Assembly (NCBI GenBank): GCA_022478985.1
Contig: JAKSZP010014855.1
Location: 19,828-83,827 of the forward strand
Origin: Massospora cicadina
Lineage: Eukaryota; Entomophthoromycota; Entomophthoromycetes; Entomophthorales; Entomophthoraceae
Direction of reading: 5' to 3'
Length of the DNA: 64,000 nucleotides
The notes below the pieces were generated by a model. The model saw nothing but the letters and a program-made list of their open reading frames with translations. It ran no database searches and was not told where the DNA came from. Each line of letters opens with the position of its first letter. Position 1 is the stretch's first letter. The position numbers and the translations under genes are program-made. Shown here in pieces: positions 10,411-23,000 of the stretch.

Positions 10411-13400
10411 TTCTTAATTAAATCGCTCAAAAGTGAACTCAAGCAGAAAGAAAAAAACCAAGAAGGAACTTTGTGAGACCTTATGAACTAAATCAAAACT
10501 TTTATCTGGCTTAAACACTGCATGCCCTCTTTGCATGTGACCTTTTCAACAAACTGCTCCAAACTTGGTAAGATCCAAATTAAACCTTCTTGACATGTTT
10601 GGTCTAATAGTTATTAGTTAAACATGGTGCAATAGAAGGTAAAATCTGCAAATGACAAGTACTTTCGATATAGATCCCTACTTTCAAATCAGATTCTTCA
10701 ACATTTCACCTGTGTAATTTAATCCAACCTCTGTCTCTCATGATGATCTCAAGTGTCATTTTTGCTAAATGTAAACTTGTACCAGTGTTTTAAAGGCAAA
10801 AACACTTGCAAATTATCTTATTACAATTATTTAAATTAATACTTCTCTGATATGGTTGGGAATAACAAACAAATCTATCCCTATTCCAGTGCCAGTCACA
10901 TCATCACACTTTTAAAGGCCCACATCTGTGAAACATTGGTGTGTTGTATTCCTACTTGCATATCCTTCCACTAAGAGTTGTCTCACAATACCCATGGTTG
11001 CCCCATTACATCTCTTTGACTATCATGTTACCCTTGGAACCCTTTTTAATTTTACTTCACTCGAATGGTTCTAGAACGTCCCACATCAGAATTGCATAGA
11101 CAGCTTCCTCTGGATTCCTGTGATCTCCATTGTGATCTAAAAGGCCCATACTGGAAGCCCATTTTTTATCAGAAATTTCCATGACACTAAAGGGGTGCAT
11201 AGTTTAACAAAATTTATAGCTTCATCTGTGAACTTCAAAAATCAGCAATGATAACCATTACCTGTATATAGTGTAAAAAGGGTCTTGAATTTTGGGACAC
11301 AAAGACCCACGCTACACCCATATAACTTAAGTTGCTGCGACTGACCTTCTGTTGGGACCTAGTTCCAATTCCTTAGTGAGCTCCTGAAAATACGCCAACT
11401 ACTATGTGTGTCTCTGGTACCACCTAGAGCTTCGATGATCTGTTAGTGAGTGGCCAACAAACCACTCTGGCCATCTATAAACCATCATTAAGCACCTAAT
11501 GGAATAAAGATCTCCTGGATTTAAACTAGTAGTGATGGGTTCATCCTGCCTTTCATACAGAAGGGTGAGCCCTGGACATATCATATTGCCACAATATTAA
11601 TCACATTTGGAAAGTCATCATGGACAGCTCAAATCAATGAAAAGACAGCTCATCCTCCTAAGACTCCAAAGCACCTCCCCTAACCACAATGATCAATCTC
11701 AAGTGACTCTGGCAGTGCGTCTATTACACATTCCTATTAAGTAATTTCCGCACCTTTTAATGATCCTCTGCTTCTCCTACAAGTCTTAAAAAATTGTTTT
11801 AACTTTCCAATATAGGAATTGTCATTGCTGCGACAAGCCATAAACTCTCAACATCTCCACTTCTCCCCCAGTACAAGTATTTCCCCTTCTGACACATAGT
11901 CTTCGCACTCCCAAGTTCAACCATGTATCAGACCTCCAAACCAAGACTTGATCTTTAACACTCTCTATATGACTTCCACCAATATTTTTAGGTCTTAAAC
12001 TATGCCACGGCTAACTGGACGATTCAGAACTATATCCTATTCGCCACCTTCATATCACAAGCATTTAAGTTGCCACAAATTACCACCCACTTCCATCTAC
12101 TTATTGAGATAACCCTGAAGGTCTGCAAAACAATGTAAACCATTACATATCAATATTTATTGAAGCACAGCTATAGCAAGAAACCCCTTCCCTTTCTCAA
12201 CACCTCCCTCCTTCACTCGTCTCAAACTCTTAAGCACAGAAATATTCAAATAACATTGATTATCCACCGTTTTGGATAGGATCATGCAAAGAAAAATTAC
12301 CATTTTGAGAATTGATAACCTCCTAGTCAATTCACTTAGTAATGGAATTAAGAAAGCGCTCCACCTGAATTATCCTTCTATTGTATTAGTATAGATGTTT
12401 AACATTATTAAGGTCAGTCCACACTGTCTTCCTGGAAGCTACCAACAAGGTTACCCCAACTAAGGCTGAAAATCTGGTTTGCTTCCGCTCTCATTTCGAT
12501 TACAATTTCTATTATTTACTCCTTAAATTTATGCCTCCCAAACGGCATTCAAAATACATTTATGGAGGTTTGATAGTTTCCGGAGATTGGCTTTACCCCC
12601 ACGCCTGTATCATCCAGATGCTATTCCAAGAACCTTAGAGCTTGCCGCCACGTCCACCACACCATATCCCTGGATACATGGATGGTGTCAGACAATATCT
12701 TGTCTTGGATAGTCAGATCACACTATAATGTTTAAACTTTTTAAATTAAAATTTCTCTCTAATTTTTATTTTTATAGAGTTGGTCCCATTGTCCTCCTAC
12801 CTCAAATAAACAGTATAGATGGTGATGCCCTATTTAATGCTTATCTTGCCCTATACAACATCGCGTTAACCATTAAAAGTCATTGCCATTAACTCCTTAA
12901 TATCAGACTTGTATAGTAAGCTCTGAGCTTGTCCCATTTTGAGACCCAGAATAGCCCATGATTTTTATAATTTTAATTAACTCTGGTATTTATACTTTAT
13001 TTGTGGAAGGCCAACCACAGGACGGAACCCTGATACTTAAATATTACTAATAGTTTATTTGATAGAAACCTTATTTACTGCATAATACTAAAGTCAGTAT
13101 GAATTCTTAGGACCTCTGAAAATCTTTCTTGTTTACTTATATTACAGTACAGTACAACTATTAAATATCCAGTATGTATATTACACCTTAGTAGACAATC
13201 TTTGCGTTAAGAAGGTATCTTAAAAATATTAATTCAAAGAAAACTTTTACTTTCAAAAGTAACTCTAATATTGAGATACCAGAAATACAACTATCACATT
13301 GGATAAGTTGAATTATAAGAGCTAGCACAAAGGGTGTGCATAATTAGTTTTTTAGTAGAAGGTTTGACAGATACTTTATAAAAATATAAACTTATGCATT

Positions 13401-14876
13401 TTCTACAAAAATTGATTTTTAATTAAAATTACTCTAATAATCTCTTAGTAAGGGATGTGCTTTTTCATGTGAGGTAGATGAGGTTCAAATGTTGATTAGC
13501 TTAATTTTAAAATTGAATTTGACTTAAGGATTTTTCTGTGGATTGCATTAAATTTAGTAAAAAATTTGATCTGTTTTATAGTACCAATAATAATGGGTTT
13601 AGCTAAGAATATATAACTTACAACATATTTAGGTTTAGCCATTTTGAACTCACTCTAACATGAGGATCTAAAATGGATGTTGAAAGATGAAAAGCCATCT
13701 ATAAGAGTAAGGGTGTGGTGTTCATGTGAGGGTTAAATACTGGGACTGAATCAAAGAACTAAGTCCTAGTTAGAAAGCAACATTTCACATACAATTCAAT
13801 AGATTCAGATTGCATTTCACTGACTTGACTAAATCTTAAGTGTTTTATGGTGCAGTAACGTTCAAATATATTCTTCAAGGGTATGTCTAAGTCCCAAATC
13901 ATTTCCAACAGGGTTTTTGGGAAAAGTTTTTCACTTTTGATGTTGAAAGTGGATGATGAGCGTGAATAAAGTGTTTTGATGAGAGACAATACATCTCAAT
14001 TTTCTTTAAAGCACATATTGATGCCTTCTATAGGGGCGTTAGTTTTATATAATCATTTATAAGTTATAATCTTTAAGATAAGAATGGGTTTTATTTATGA
14101 GGAAACAGGTTCTTTGTATAAGAAGCATGTAATGCAGAAACTAGAGCAGTTAATGCAGTCTTTATTAAACTATTTTGTTTTTTATGTAGCTTACTCAAGA
14201 AATTAAGTCTTAGAGCTGAATATTAAAATTTTGCTTACTTAAGTTGGCAAAAAATCTACATACCTGTGACCATTTCACCATTAAATTCTGATTTCATTGG
14301 GGTAATAATTGAGCTAGATATCAAGGAAGCAGGCTAGTTGGGTTCAAATTGATTAAATTCACATACTTGGAGGAACAAGACATTAGTTAGTAGCTTTTAA
14401 AAAGAAAAAGGGGCTTTTTTCATGTGTTTTTTTTTGGGGGGGGGGTAAAGGCATAAGTGAGGTGTAAAGAATTACTTAAACCCAACTTTTTATATTATGG
14501 TATTGTTAAGGCTTATGGTCTAAAAATGTTTGTACCTTTTTTCATTACTAGAATATTGCTCTTAAACAAATAAATAGATTTTTGATATGAGAATAAAAAC
14601 TTTGTTGGGAGATCTTTTTATATTTTCTTGAATTAATGTAAGAAGGGTTGGACTTTGACTAGTTGATAAAGAATGAGGACATTCCAGTGATGAAATAAAG
14701 AGCATTTCTGGTAAAGAGCCAGTGGGATGCTAAAAGATAACAATTCTGTGGTGACATTAAGTACCATAAAGAGTGTGGAGATGATTATGTACTAAATCCA
14801 TTAGTATTTAAAAATGCAGATAGTAACTTGTAGTTCAGCACAAAGGTATTATAAAACTATAAATGTATTCATATAG
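10411..14876. other. AT-rich, gene-empty spacer with a possible eroded Gypsy RT
   Basis: No open reading frame worth naming. From about 10900 to 12700 the plus strand is notably C-rich and G-poor. Between about 12440 and 12640 the plus strand vaguely resembles, nucleotide by nucleotide, the region encoding the Gypsy RT block before and after the MPFGLTNAP motif (CAAACGGCATTCAAAATAC), but no frame is open. The stretch 12720-14870 is plain AT-rich. A T8-G10 run lies at about 14430-14447. Confidence 0.3.
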
Positions 14877-14890
14877 TATTGAGTAAAACG
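14877..14890. repeat. Target-site duplication of LINE E, left copy
   Basis: TATTGAGTAAAACG here matches TATTGAGTTAAACG at 20083-20096 with one mismatch. It lies immediately next to the LINE 3' tail (minus strand CTCGGTTAAATAAAA). The two copies bracket a 5.19-kb element, as expected for target-primed integration. Confidence 0.85.
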
Positions 14891-15049
14891 TTTTATTTAA
14901 CCGAGGTAAGCAGACCAGGGAATGGACAATATGATGTATGTAATGGGATAGGTGGAGGTGAAGTTGAGAGAGCTTTAAGAACCCCAGAGTATATGAGCTA
15001 CACCTGTTGCCAGCTGGTACCACCAGGTATAGGGGGGTTGGATGCCTTA

Positions 15050-18000
15050 CTCCGAAGGGGTTTCCCCCATTATGGAGCAGGTGTGGAGGAAGGGGTCCAG
15101 ATGATGAAACCAGAATGGGAACCAAGATTCAACGCGTTGTTGTTGCTTTGGCATCATGTATCCATATAGCCAAGCTTACAAAGTTTTCCAGTAGGAGTAG
15201 GTGAAATCTGCTTATTGTCCCATTGATGGTTGGCACAGTTCCCTTAGAGGCATCCTGTGTTACGTTGTGGATTGTCTATATTGCAATGGCGACTATCAGG
15301 GAGTGAAGTATGTATGGTATTGGGGATTCAAGTTGGAGTGTGAGGATGCTTGAGGAGATTGACAGCTCCTGGTAATTTTGTGTTCTTAACAGATGCGCAA
15401 CTTACCGCCATATGGCTCTAAATGGGAAGCATGCTTTAAGGCGGTGGTGCAGGGTGCCATCCCCTCTACACACTGCGCACTCTGCGTGAAGATAGTTGGT
15501 GTGATCTACTGTTCTGTAGGTTCTTCTGAGGAAACGCCAGTTTTAGCTCTTACCCTTGGATGGAGGAGCTGATGATGTGTTATCCTCCATATTGCTATTG
15601 TGTAGTGATATCATAGGGAATATCTAAAGCATCCAGGTAGTCGATTCTTGTGGTGAATGGGGCCATGTCGTGTGTGTCCCTCTTGGAGTAATCATCTGGT
15701 TTCCTTAGCGTGAAGTGAGCTCTGGGCCTTCACCTTTCCTAAATAGTGCCTGTGAGAGTGACGGTCCACCCTAAGTACCAAATGGTGCGGAGGAGGCGCT
15801 TTAAGTGAAGGGTTCCATGTGGGCCTGCTGCGTTGGGGAGTTTGCAAGATATGTGAGCAGGCTGGACAGATTGTGTGGGTTGGATAGTTTGAACGCCTGT
15901 GCAAAATTTGACCCTCGCCGCTCTAGACCAGTGTTGTTGTGGGAGGTCTGTGGCTAATAATTTCTTTATCCAGGTGCCCAGTTATGCGGTTAATGTGGAC
16001 CTCAAAGTCTTTTAGGCCCATCCTCTGATGGAGTGTCAGCCTAATAGTTTTTCCACCCATACAGGTGGCTGGGACTCAGGCCACAGCCATCCCTGGATAA
16101 GTGGGCGGATTGAGGACATTAATGTAGGTGAGAAGGTGATTTCGTGGGTGGGGAACCATAGCTTTGAGAGAATGTGATTTGGCAACTGTTACTCGCCCCA
16201 TTAGTCCTGAGGATCTTCCCTTTAGGGAGGCAACGCAGTTGGACACTCTCTGTAGTATATTGTTTTACAATTGTCTCATCGGTATACCCCCTGTTTCCAG
16301 CTATATCCCAGGTGGCAAAAAGGGTTGGTTGAAGGAGGTGATGCGAATGGTAGGATAAGAGGGTTGATCCTTCGTGGGGGGCTGTGAGGATTGGGTGTGT
16401 GACCCATTATTAGTGTACTTTCCTAGAAAGATTTTTCATTTTCCTTTTGTTGAGTGATGTGTTGCTCACAATGGAATACACCTCAAGGGTGCGTTCCAGC
16501 TGTTATTCATCATTGTTGCTTGCAATACCTGTCATGCAGTCATCTGCAAAGTTGGTATCTTGACTGTTGATTGGCCTTGTGAAGTTATGTCCATGAGGCT
16601 TGAGTCAGCGACGCAAAAGAGCGGATCAATACTGAAGTTATACAGCAGCGGGCTGATGGGGTCCCCTTGTTTGAGCCCTCTGTGTGGCGTGATCTTGTTA
16701 GTTAGGAAGCCAGAGCCTCATACAGCCATGGTTGCAGATTCTGTAGGAGCATCATTAAGTTTATGATCTGGGTGGGAGTTTAAAGGCGCTTAGGAATTCC
16801 TTCAGGTAAGGCCAACTAACGCAGTCATAAGCCTTCTCCTGGTCTAGGAATACTAGGGCTCGAGTTGCTTTGGACTAGCATATGTTGGCGATGGAGTGTA
16901 TATTGGGCCATATTGAATGCCCTGGTGTGAACCAAACTTATTGGGCGACAGGACACTGGAGGCTAGTGTGTCTAATCTGGTGGGTAAAATTTTTTTAGTA
17001 GTTTTGTATCAGTGTTAGAGAGTGCAATTGGGTGCCAGTTAACTAGGTCCAGTTTGTTGCCCTTCTTAAAATGGGTTATGACATAGGAGTCCTGTCCACC
17101 AGGCAGGAGGCTTGTCTCCAGTAGGCACTGGTTCATTGATGCCAAGAGGAGAAGGCGATTTGCTTAAAATTTTTGGAAAATTTTAAGGCATCCCATCAGG
17201 CCCTGGGCATTTCCTACGTGGTGCACCACGGACTGTGTCCCAGAGATCCTCCTGTGTAATTAGATTTAGGAGGTAATGTCTGGCGGTGCACATTGCATTC
17301 TCATGGTGTGTTTAAAATTTTAATTTTTGGGGGCCAGTTGGGGTCTTGTGGTATAGTTCAGTGTAGTAGAAGTGTACTTCCACCTTGACCTCCGCTGGGC
17401 CAGTTGCCATGGTGCTGCCATATTTGCAGACCTGTGTGCATGTGGGCTGGTTGCCGAAGGAGTGGGGTTGTAGGAAGAAGTACATCAAGCAGATTTCGCC
17501 TTCTTTTATGAACTTACCTTTCCTTGATATTTTGATTCTGTGCTGGTGTTTAAAATATGAGTGCGTTTAGGTGGGCAGATATTTCCGTCCATTTGCGCCC
17601 AAGTTGGTGCTATAGCCAGATTTTGGGGTGTTGAGCTTGAGGTGGTCCAGTTCTGCCAAGATGCGCATGTTTGTGGCTATGTCAACGGTTTACTTAAATT
17701 AGGCGAGATGGCAGGTTTTATTTATAGTTCAACTTTGAAATTTGCCAAGGTTATGATGGGGTCTGATACAAATTTGGAGTTTGTGGCCTCATTTTGACCC
17801 AATCAGATATTTTGGGCAATTTTATGTTTTCCAGGTGTATATTCCTCCAGGTCAACGCCTGTGTGGGAGTATGGGTTGGTGAAAGCTGCACCAAAATGAG
17901 TCAGAGGTCAGAGAAATTGATCTTTTTTGTTGAAAAGTTGGAGATGTTCAAGAGGTGGGTTTTTAGGTGAGAATGAAGTTGATGCGGCTCATTGAGATGA

Positions 18001-18569
18001 GAGTTCCCTTACGTGTGTTGGAGATGGTCATGTGGGGGAGGAGTAGTGACCCAGAAAGATGTTATTTTGTAGGCTAAGGGATGCCTTCATTGCACGGAAT
18101 TTGATGTGCCCTGGGGGTATCCCCTGGGGTTAGGCCATTGGTTTGTGTTGGGGGAAAACCCGAAAATGAAGTCGCCAAACAGGATGGTATCTGGTAATAT
18201 GGTGAGCGTTGGGACAGTTTCAAGGAATTGTTTTTTCTTGGCTGCGGCGCATAGATGCATGGTATTGAGATTGTGTCCTCTTGGCATGCAATTTTTGCTA
18301 CCAAGACGCAGTCATGAAGATATGAAGATGAGTTAATGATTTTTAATTTTTTTATTGTGGATGACCACCTCACAGCGGGATGTCCATACCAATATGGATG
18401 GTGAGACCCTGGCTGACCAGTATCCCACTTCCCCCTGTAAACAGTGGGTTTCTTGGATGGCCAAGATATCTACAGGGTGTTTTTGCAAGAAGCCCAGCTT
18501 TTTAGCTTGGGACGCTTGATATTTGATTCCCGCGATGTTTAGTGTCCCTATTGACACTAAGGTGCCCAC
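15050..18569 (-). pseudogene. LINE E ORF2 (endonuclease - RT - zf-RVT), heavily broken
   Basis: The start position 18567-18569 now reads GTG (MGTLVSIGTLNIAG in family terms), 6 nt after the ORF1 stop. Endonuclease: IQETH near 18440, with the readable piece 18569-18333. The GDF motif lies near 18170 in the overlapping frame. RT: GDPISPLLYNFSIDPL about 16630-16675 and the catalytic FADD about 16540-16551, both clear on the minus strand. A zf-RVT-like finger (AVCRGDGTLHHRLKAC) lies at about 15440-15485. The C-terminal end near 15050 is inferred from alignment with copy D and is approximate. Frameshifts separate every domain. Confidence 0.78.
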
Positions 18570-18575
18570 AGCGCC

Positions 18576-20000
18576 TCAGAAGTGGTTGGGAGGGCCGTCT
18601 GGCCCTACCCCAGTGCAACATTTCCAGTATATGCTCTGTGTAATTGGGCCTGTCCCACCTATATGGTTGTTTGATCCATTAACCTTTGCCATTTTAACTT
18701 GGGTCTTGCCACTGGGTGGGTTTTAGTTGGTCTCTTCTGCTCGTGACTCATGGTGGTCCTGTGCAGTGTGCTGGTTGCTTTCTATGGTTGCAGGGTTTGA
18801 ATTTATAGATGTGGGCCCAGAAAAATTTCGCCCAAAGTTGAGATGAATTTATCTGCTAAGTTCACTTGATAGATTCGCGTGGTGATTCAGTCAAATTGTT
18901 GAGAAATTCTTTCATCTTGGTCATTCTGATCTAATTGGTTGGCTTGGTTGATTTTCTCTATGTCCTCCTAAATTTGGCTGGGGTCAATGGAGGAGGCCAC
19001 GAGTGATGCAGCCTCAGACGCTGCCCGCTTGTGGGACTTCTGTACCTTTTGCATATTTTGGATGATACTGGGTCTATGAGAATGTATTGCCCATCTTCTC
19101 CCTAGAGGAAGGCGTAGTTGGTGTCAACTATTTTGGTAAAGTTTTTGTCATCTTAGTCCATGGCGTTGTCACAGAAGTCTGGAGCCAATATGCCCCCTTC
19201 ATGGGGCATGCTTGTACCTTGTGCCCCAATGTGATGCAGAGGTTGCAGATAGGCGGTGCACTTTCTGGTGTGACGTGGAATACCTTTGACACTCCACTGT
19301 CTGGGAGGTGAAACACCTCTGTGCATGGGATTTTTGTGAGCTCCTTGGCTACCTCAGGGGTATCAGGTCAATCATGGAAATTGCCTTTCCAGTGAACAGG
19401 TTTGACATCAGATGAAACTGCCGCAGTTCAAATTGTTTGATCTCTCCACTGCAGCTAAGTCCAGCACGGAGCTCCTCCTTGATTAGCTTACAGGGAAGGT
19501 TGGTAGGGAACGAGTCAAAGGAGATGAACAAAGTATTCGCTTTGTTCCATCTGTTGTACATGGTGCACATAATTTGTTTACCCTCAGGGATGGCGATTTC
19601 AATGCAGACTTTTTCAGGGGCATCTGCATCGTCTTCAGTTTAAAGAGCATATCTTTTCAGCTGTATTGGATGGTATGGTGGTAACATAAACCACGTGGGG
19701 GAAACGGGAGGCCTGTGCCTTGCCCACTTTCTCCCGCAGAGTTGGAGAATCAAACCCTAGGAAAAGTCAGAGCTCATGGCCTTACCTTTGATAGGGGTTG
19801 GGCATACTGGATTTCCATGTATAAGTTTTGTTTTGTGGACAACTCCACAAACCTGGACGGTGTCTGAGTTTGTGGTTTCTTGGTGGCATTGGAGTTTCAG
19901 TTCCCCTCCAGGGCGTTTCTTGCCCTTTGATCCACCGTTTTTTCCCATTTCCTGATATGACTTTCGCCCAATCTAATTGTCATTTGTTGTTATCGTCCAT
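18576..20000 (-). pseudogene. LINE E ORF1, CCHC RNA-binding protein, broken
   Basis: The start ATG at 19998-20000 (MDDNNK...) is the counterpart of 2053 in copy A. Readable pieces are 19948-19757, 19570-19349 and 19316-19128. The piece 19316-19128 holds the knuckle in the form ICNLCITLGHKVQACP (C-X2-C-X4-H-X4-C), with all four ligands intact. The block WNKANTLFISFDSFPTNLP and the motif NLFTGKAISMI match copy A. The stop TGA at 18576-18578 precedes the ORF2 start by 6 nt. In-frame stops and indels make it non-functional. Confidence 0.75.
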
Positions 20001-20082
20001 CTCTCCTGTGTGATCAATAAATTTGCTGTTCAAATTGAGTCGTGGTAACTAATAATATTGTTTCAGGAAAGAAAAGCTTTAA

Positions 20083-20096
20083 TATTGAGTTAAACG
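20083..20096. repeat. Target-site duplication of LINE E, right copy
   Basis: TATTGAGTTAAACG is the partner of 14877-14890 with one substitution. It lies directly 5' of the LINE E start on the minus strand. Confidence 0.85.
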
Positions 20097-23000
20097 TATG
20101 CTCATATAATTGATATTTTCTTGAAGGAGGTCAATCAAAATAAAATGTGAAAAAATGGCATAAACTCTTTTGCTGAGATGGAAGTTGAACATAGGATATA
20201 TATTATAGAAAAGTGGTCAAAAATATATTTACTTGTGGAATAGTTATTTATCTGAGTAATTAAAACTAATAGTCAATCAATATCAAGTCTACATTTCTGA
20301 GGCTAGTTTATAATAGTTTAATTAGACCATATTGCCTGATCTCTCAAAACTAAAATTGGGTACATGTGATATATATATTATATAAAATGGTTATATATGT
20401 CATAGATCCAGACGGTTATATTTTCTTTTTGTAGAACAAGCTTATTCTCACACCTGGTTTCTCCAGATTAGGTAAAATATTGTTTTCTAAATTTCTCATT
20501 TGCGTAATGCTGCAGGGACCCATACATTATTGTAGAATTAGACTAACTTATCCTTGTAACTTAGGGGGACAAATCTATGTTAATGAGAAATTGCCTGAAG
20601 CTTGAAGCAATCAACTGTGAACCTTCAGGTTTAGGATTGAGGACATTAGGCGATACTGATTTAAGGTAGTGGGGGTAACATAATAGAGGAGAAATCTAGA
20701 CTTTGAATTAGTGAATTCTAGTGCCTTTATTAATTCCTTCACATCTCAAATGGTCATAAATGCATACCTGAATGACATGTAAGGTATTATGCGCTTCATT
20801 CCTCCTAAAAATTTTTGAAATTAAGAAAGCCAAAAGGTTGCAGTTAAATCATTACTTCAGAGAGACAAACTTAATGATGTTTCTAATAGTAGGTAAGAGA
20901 ATGTTAAATTAATTTTTGAAAAGTTCAAGAACCCTGAATAAGGTTGCCCAGTTTATAAAAACTGGGCGTCCTAGAGCTACCTGATATAGAAAGCCCACAT
21001 AGACTTAATGAAGATTAACTTGCTGGTGATCATACTTCTAGGTGGTCTACACATTATTCTCCTGTAGAACAAGTCCCCTTATGAAATAGCAAAAGCACTG
21101 TATTCCTTTTTAAATTTTCTATATATGCGTAATAAAGTATGAGTCCAATAACTACCTTCCTTAAATTAGTGAAGTCTTGCAGCACTCATATATCCATGTG
21201 AAGACTGAAATCATTATAATTAGACTGTTGATGAGGCGGCAAGAAGAGAGCCTGCTAGGGTAAAGTCATCTATAAAATGATCTAACTAAGAAACTTAATC
21301 AGCCTCAATTATATAATTTTTGTTTTTATGAAACAAGGGTCTTCAGTATTATAAAACAATAATTTTCATTTCCCTAAGAAACAATTAACAAAGGTCATGT
21401 GCTTGATGTAAAGAAACTTGAATTTGTTTGGTTTACAAACCATTTTGCCTGGCGCAGGGCTTCTAAAAAAGCACCATTTCCTTCATGTTTGATATAACTT
21501 TAAAAAAAATAAAATATCATTTATATATATCACACTGCAGGATAAGCGTAGCTCTTTAAGCTCTGATTAATTAGGCTTTGAAATTTAACGAGGACTTTTT
21601 ATGCTAGATGGAATGCCAAAACTTAAAAATACTGCAAACCATTAGGGTGTCCGTGAGCAGGTCTTGTCTATTTCACCATAACTGACTAGATGATTTATCA
21701 GATGAACTTGAAGAAAATTAAGTGCCCTGCAATGGCCTGCAAAATGTTAATATTAAAACTATATAATACAATTTATATATAGTAGCAATAAATGGTGTAG
21801 CCATAATTGATGCAAGGGTGCAATATCCCAACTTTCACTTGTGTAGACACCATTTGGGAAAACACTGGGGAGTTCTTCTTAATAGTATTTTTTGATATTG
21901 TGTTGAGCTTAGTTACCAAGGTCATTACTAGGCTTCTGTATATTGATATAGAAGACTTGACTTTAATAAGGTCACTGTTAGGTGGAACGCAATTTCAGAC
22001 TTAAGTTGTGTGATAGCGAGAGTCTAAAAATGGGTAAAAACTTCAGCTTGTATTGAACCATAGTAAAGGGAAGGTCTGGAGAATAAGATACAATGTCAAC
22101 AATAAAATTAGAAACAAAGGTGACGCTATTATCTTTCCTATTTTGCTTGTATAATCAGTCTGGTATATCCAGAGAAGAGTATTATATGAAAAAACATCCT
22201 ATTTTAGGGAATGTCACCTTTACATATTGGCTCTCATATAAACAGCACTGAGAATTGTGGGGCAAATCAAGCTTAGAATAATCAATATCTATTTGATTAA
22301 GTAGGTCAATTGGAATAAACTAAAAAAGGAATATAAAGAATGGTGACAAAGCAAGGAGCAATGATAGAGCCTCAACAACTAGTAGATTTTGTCTAAGCCA
22401 AAAAAGATTAAGCTGGGATTAGTATAGCTTTATAGTTTCCTAAGACCCCATAATAACTTTGAATGTAGCTACGTTAATTAATTTTTTATAAATAGATCAA
22501 AGAACCAATTTAGGTCATGATATTCTTAATATTTATAAAGAAGCAAAATGCCAGACTGTTCAGTACCATGATCACAATTGACTGAAAAATTTACAAGTAA
22601 AGTCAAGCAATGCTGTTTTATGAACAAAGGATAAGGGAGGGGATGTGGTTGGCCATGGTAAGTAAGAAGACTCGCATGGGAAATCCCTATTACATAGGTT
22701 ATTTTAAAGGTGCAACTGAATATATTCTGCTCTAAACTGTCTCTGAAGTTAGGATTGGCTTGCACGTATTGACCACTATAACTAGTATTTCAAGATGAAT
22801 TAAGGACTTCTTCTTTATTGGGTCCAGAAGCTTGAAAAGCGCTATATTGTAACTTTGAAGGCGAATTCTGGAACCTTGATGATTTACATGTATTAGGGTT
22901 GTAGAGAGTCCCAGTCTTTAAAATAAACTCACCTTTAGCTTCTGAGGTGAGGTGAAGGGGCAACCATAAGAATGGCAGCCTCAACAGTGAAGGACGCGGC

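Larger units (their letters stand above)
14891..20082 (-). mobile_element. LINE copy E (subfamily II), full length but decayed
   Basis: Complete element of about 5.19 kb, flanked by a 14-bp duplication with one mismatch (14877-14890 and 20083-20096). The 5' end on the minus strand is GCTTTTCTTTCCTGAAAC and the 3' end is CCTCGGTTAAATAAAA. ORF1 starts at 20000 and ends at 18576. ORF2 starts at 18569, with the initiator now GTG. It is closest to copy A in leader, ORF1 and endonuclease. It is more decayed than D and close to B, with stops and indels throughout ORF2. Confidence 0.88.

Noticed and set aside
14430..14447. T8-G10 homopolymer run
   Set aside because: Could be a LINE tail or a quadruplex seed, but no element end lies next to it. 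Sequencing error in homopolymers is also possible.
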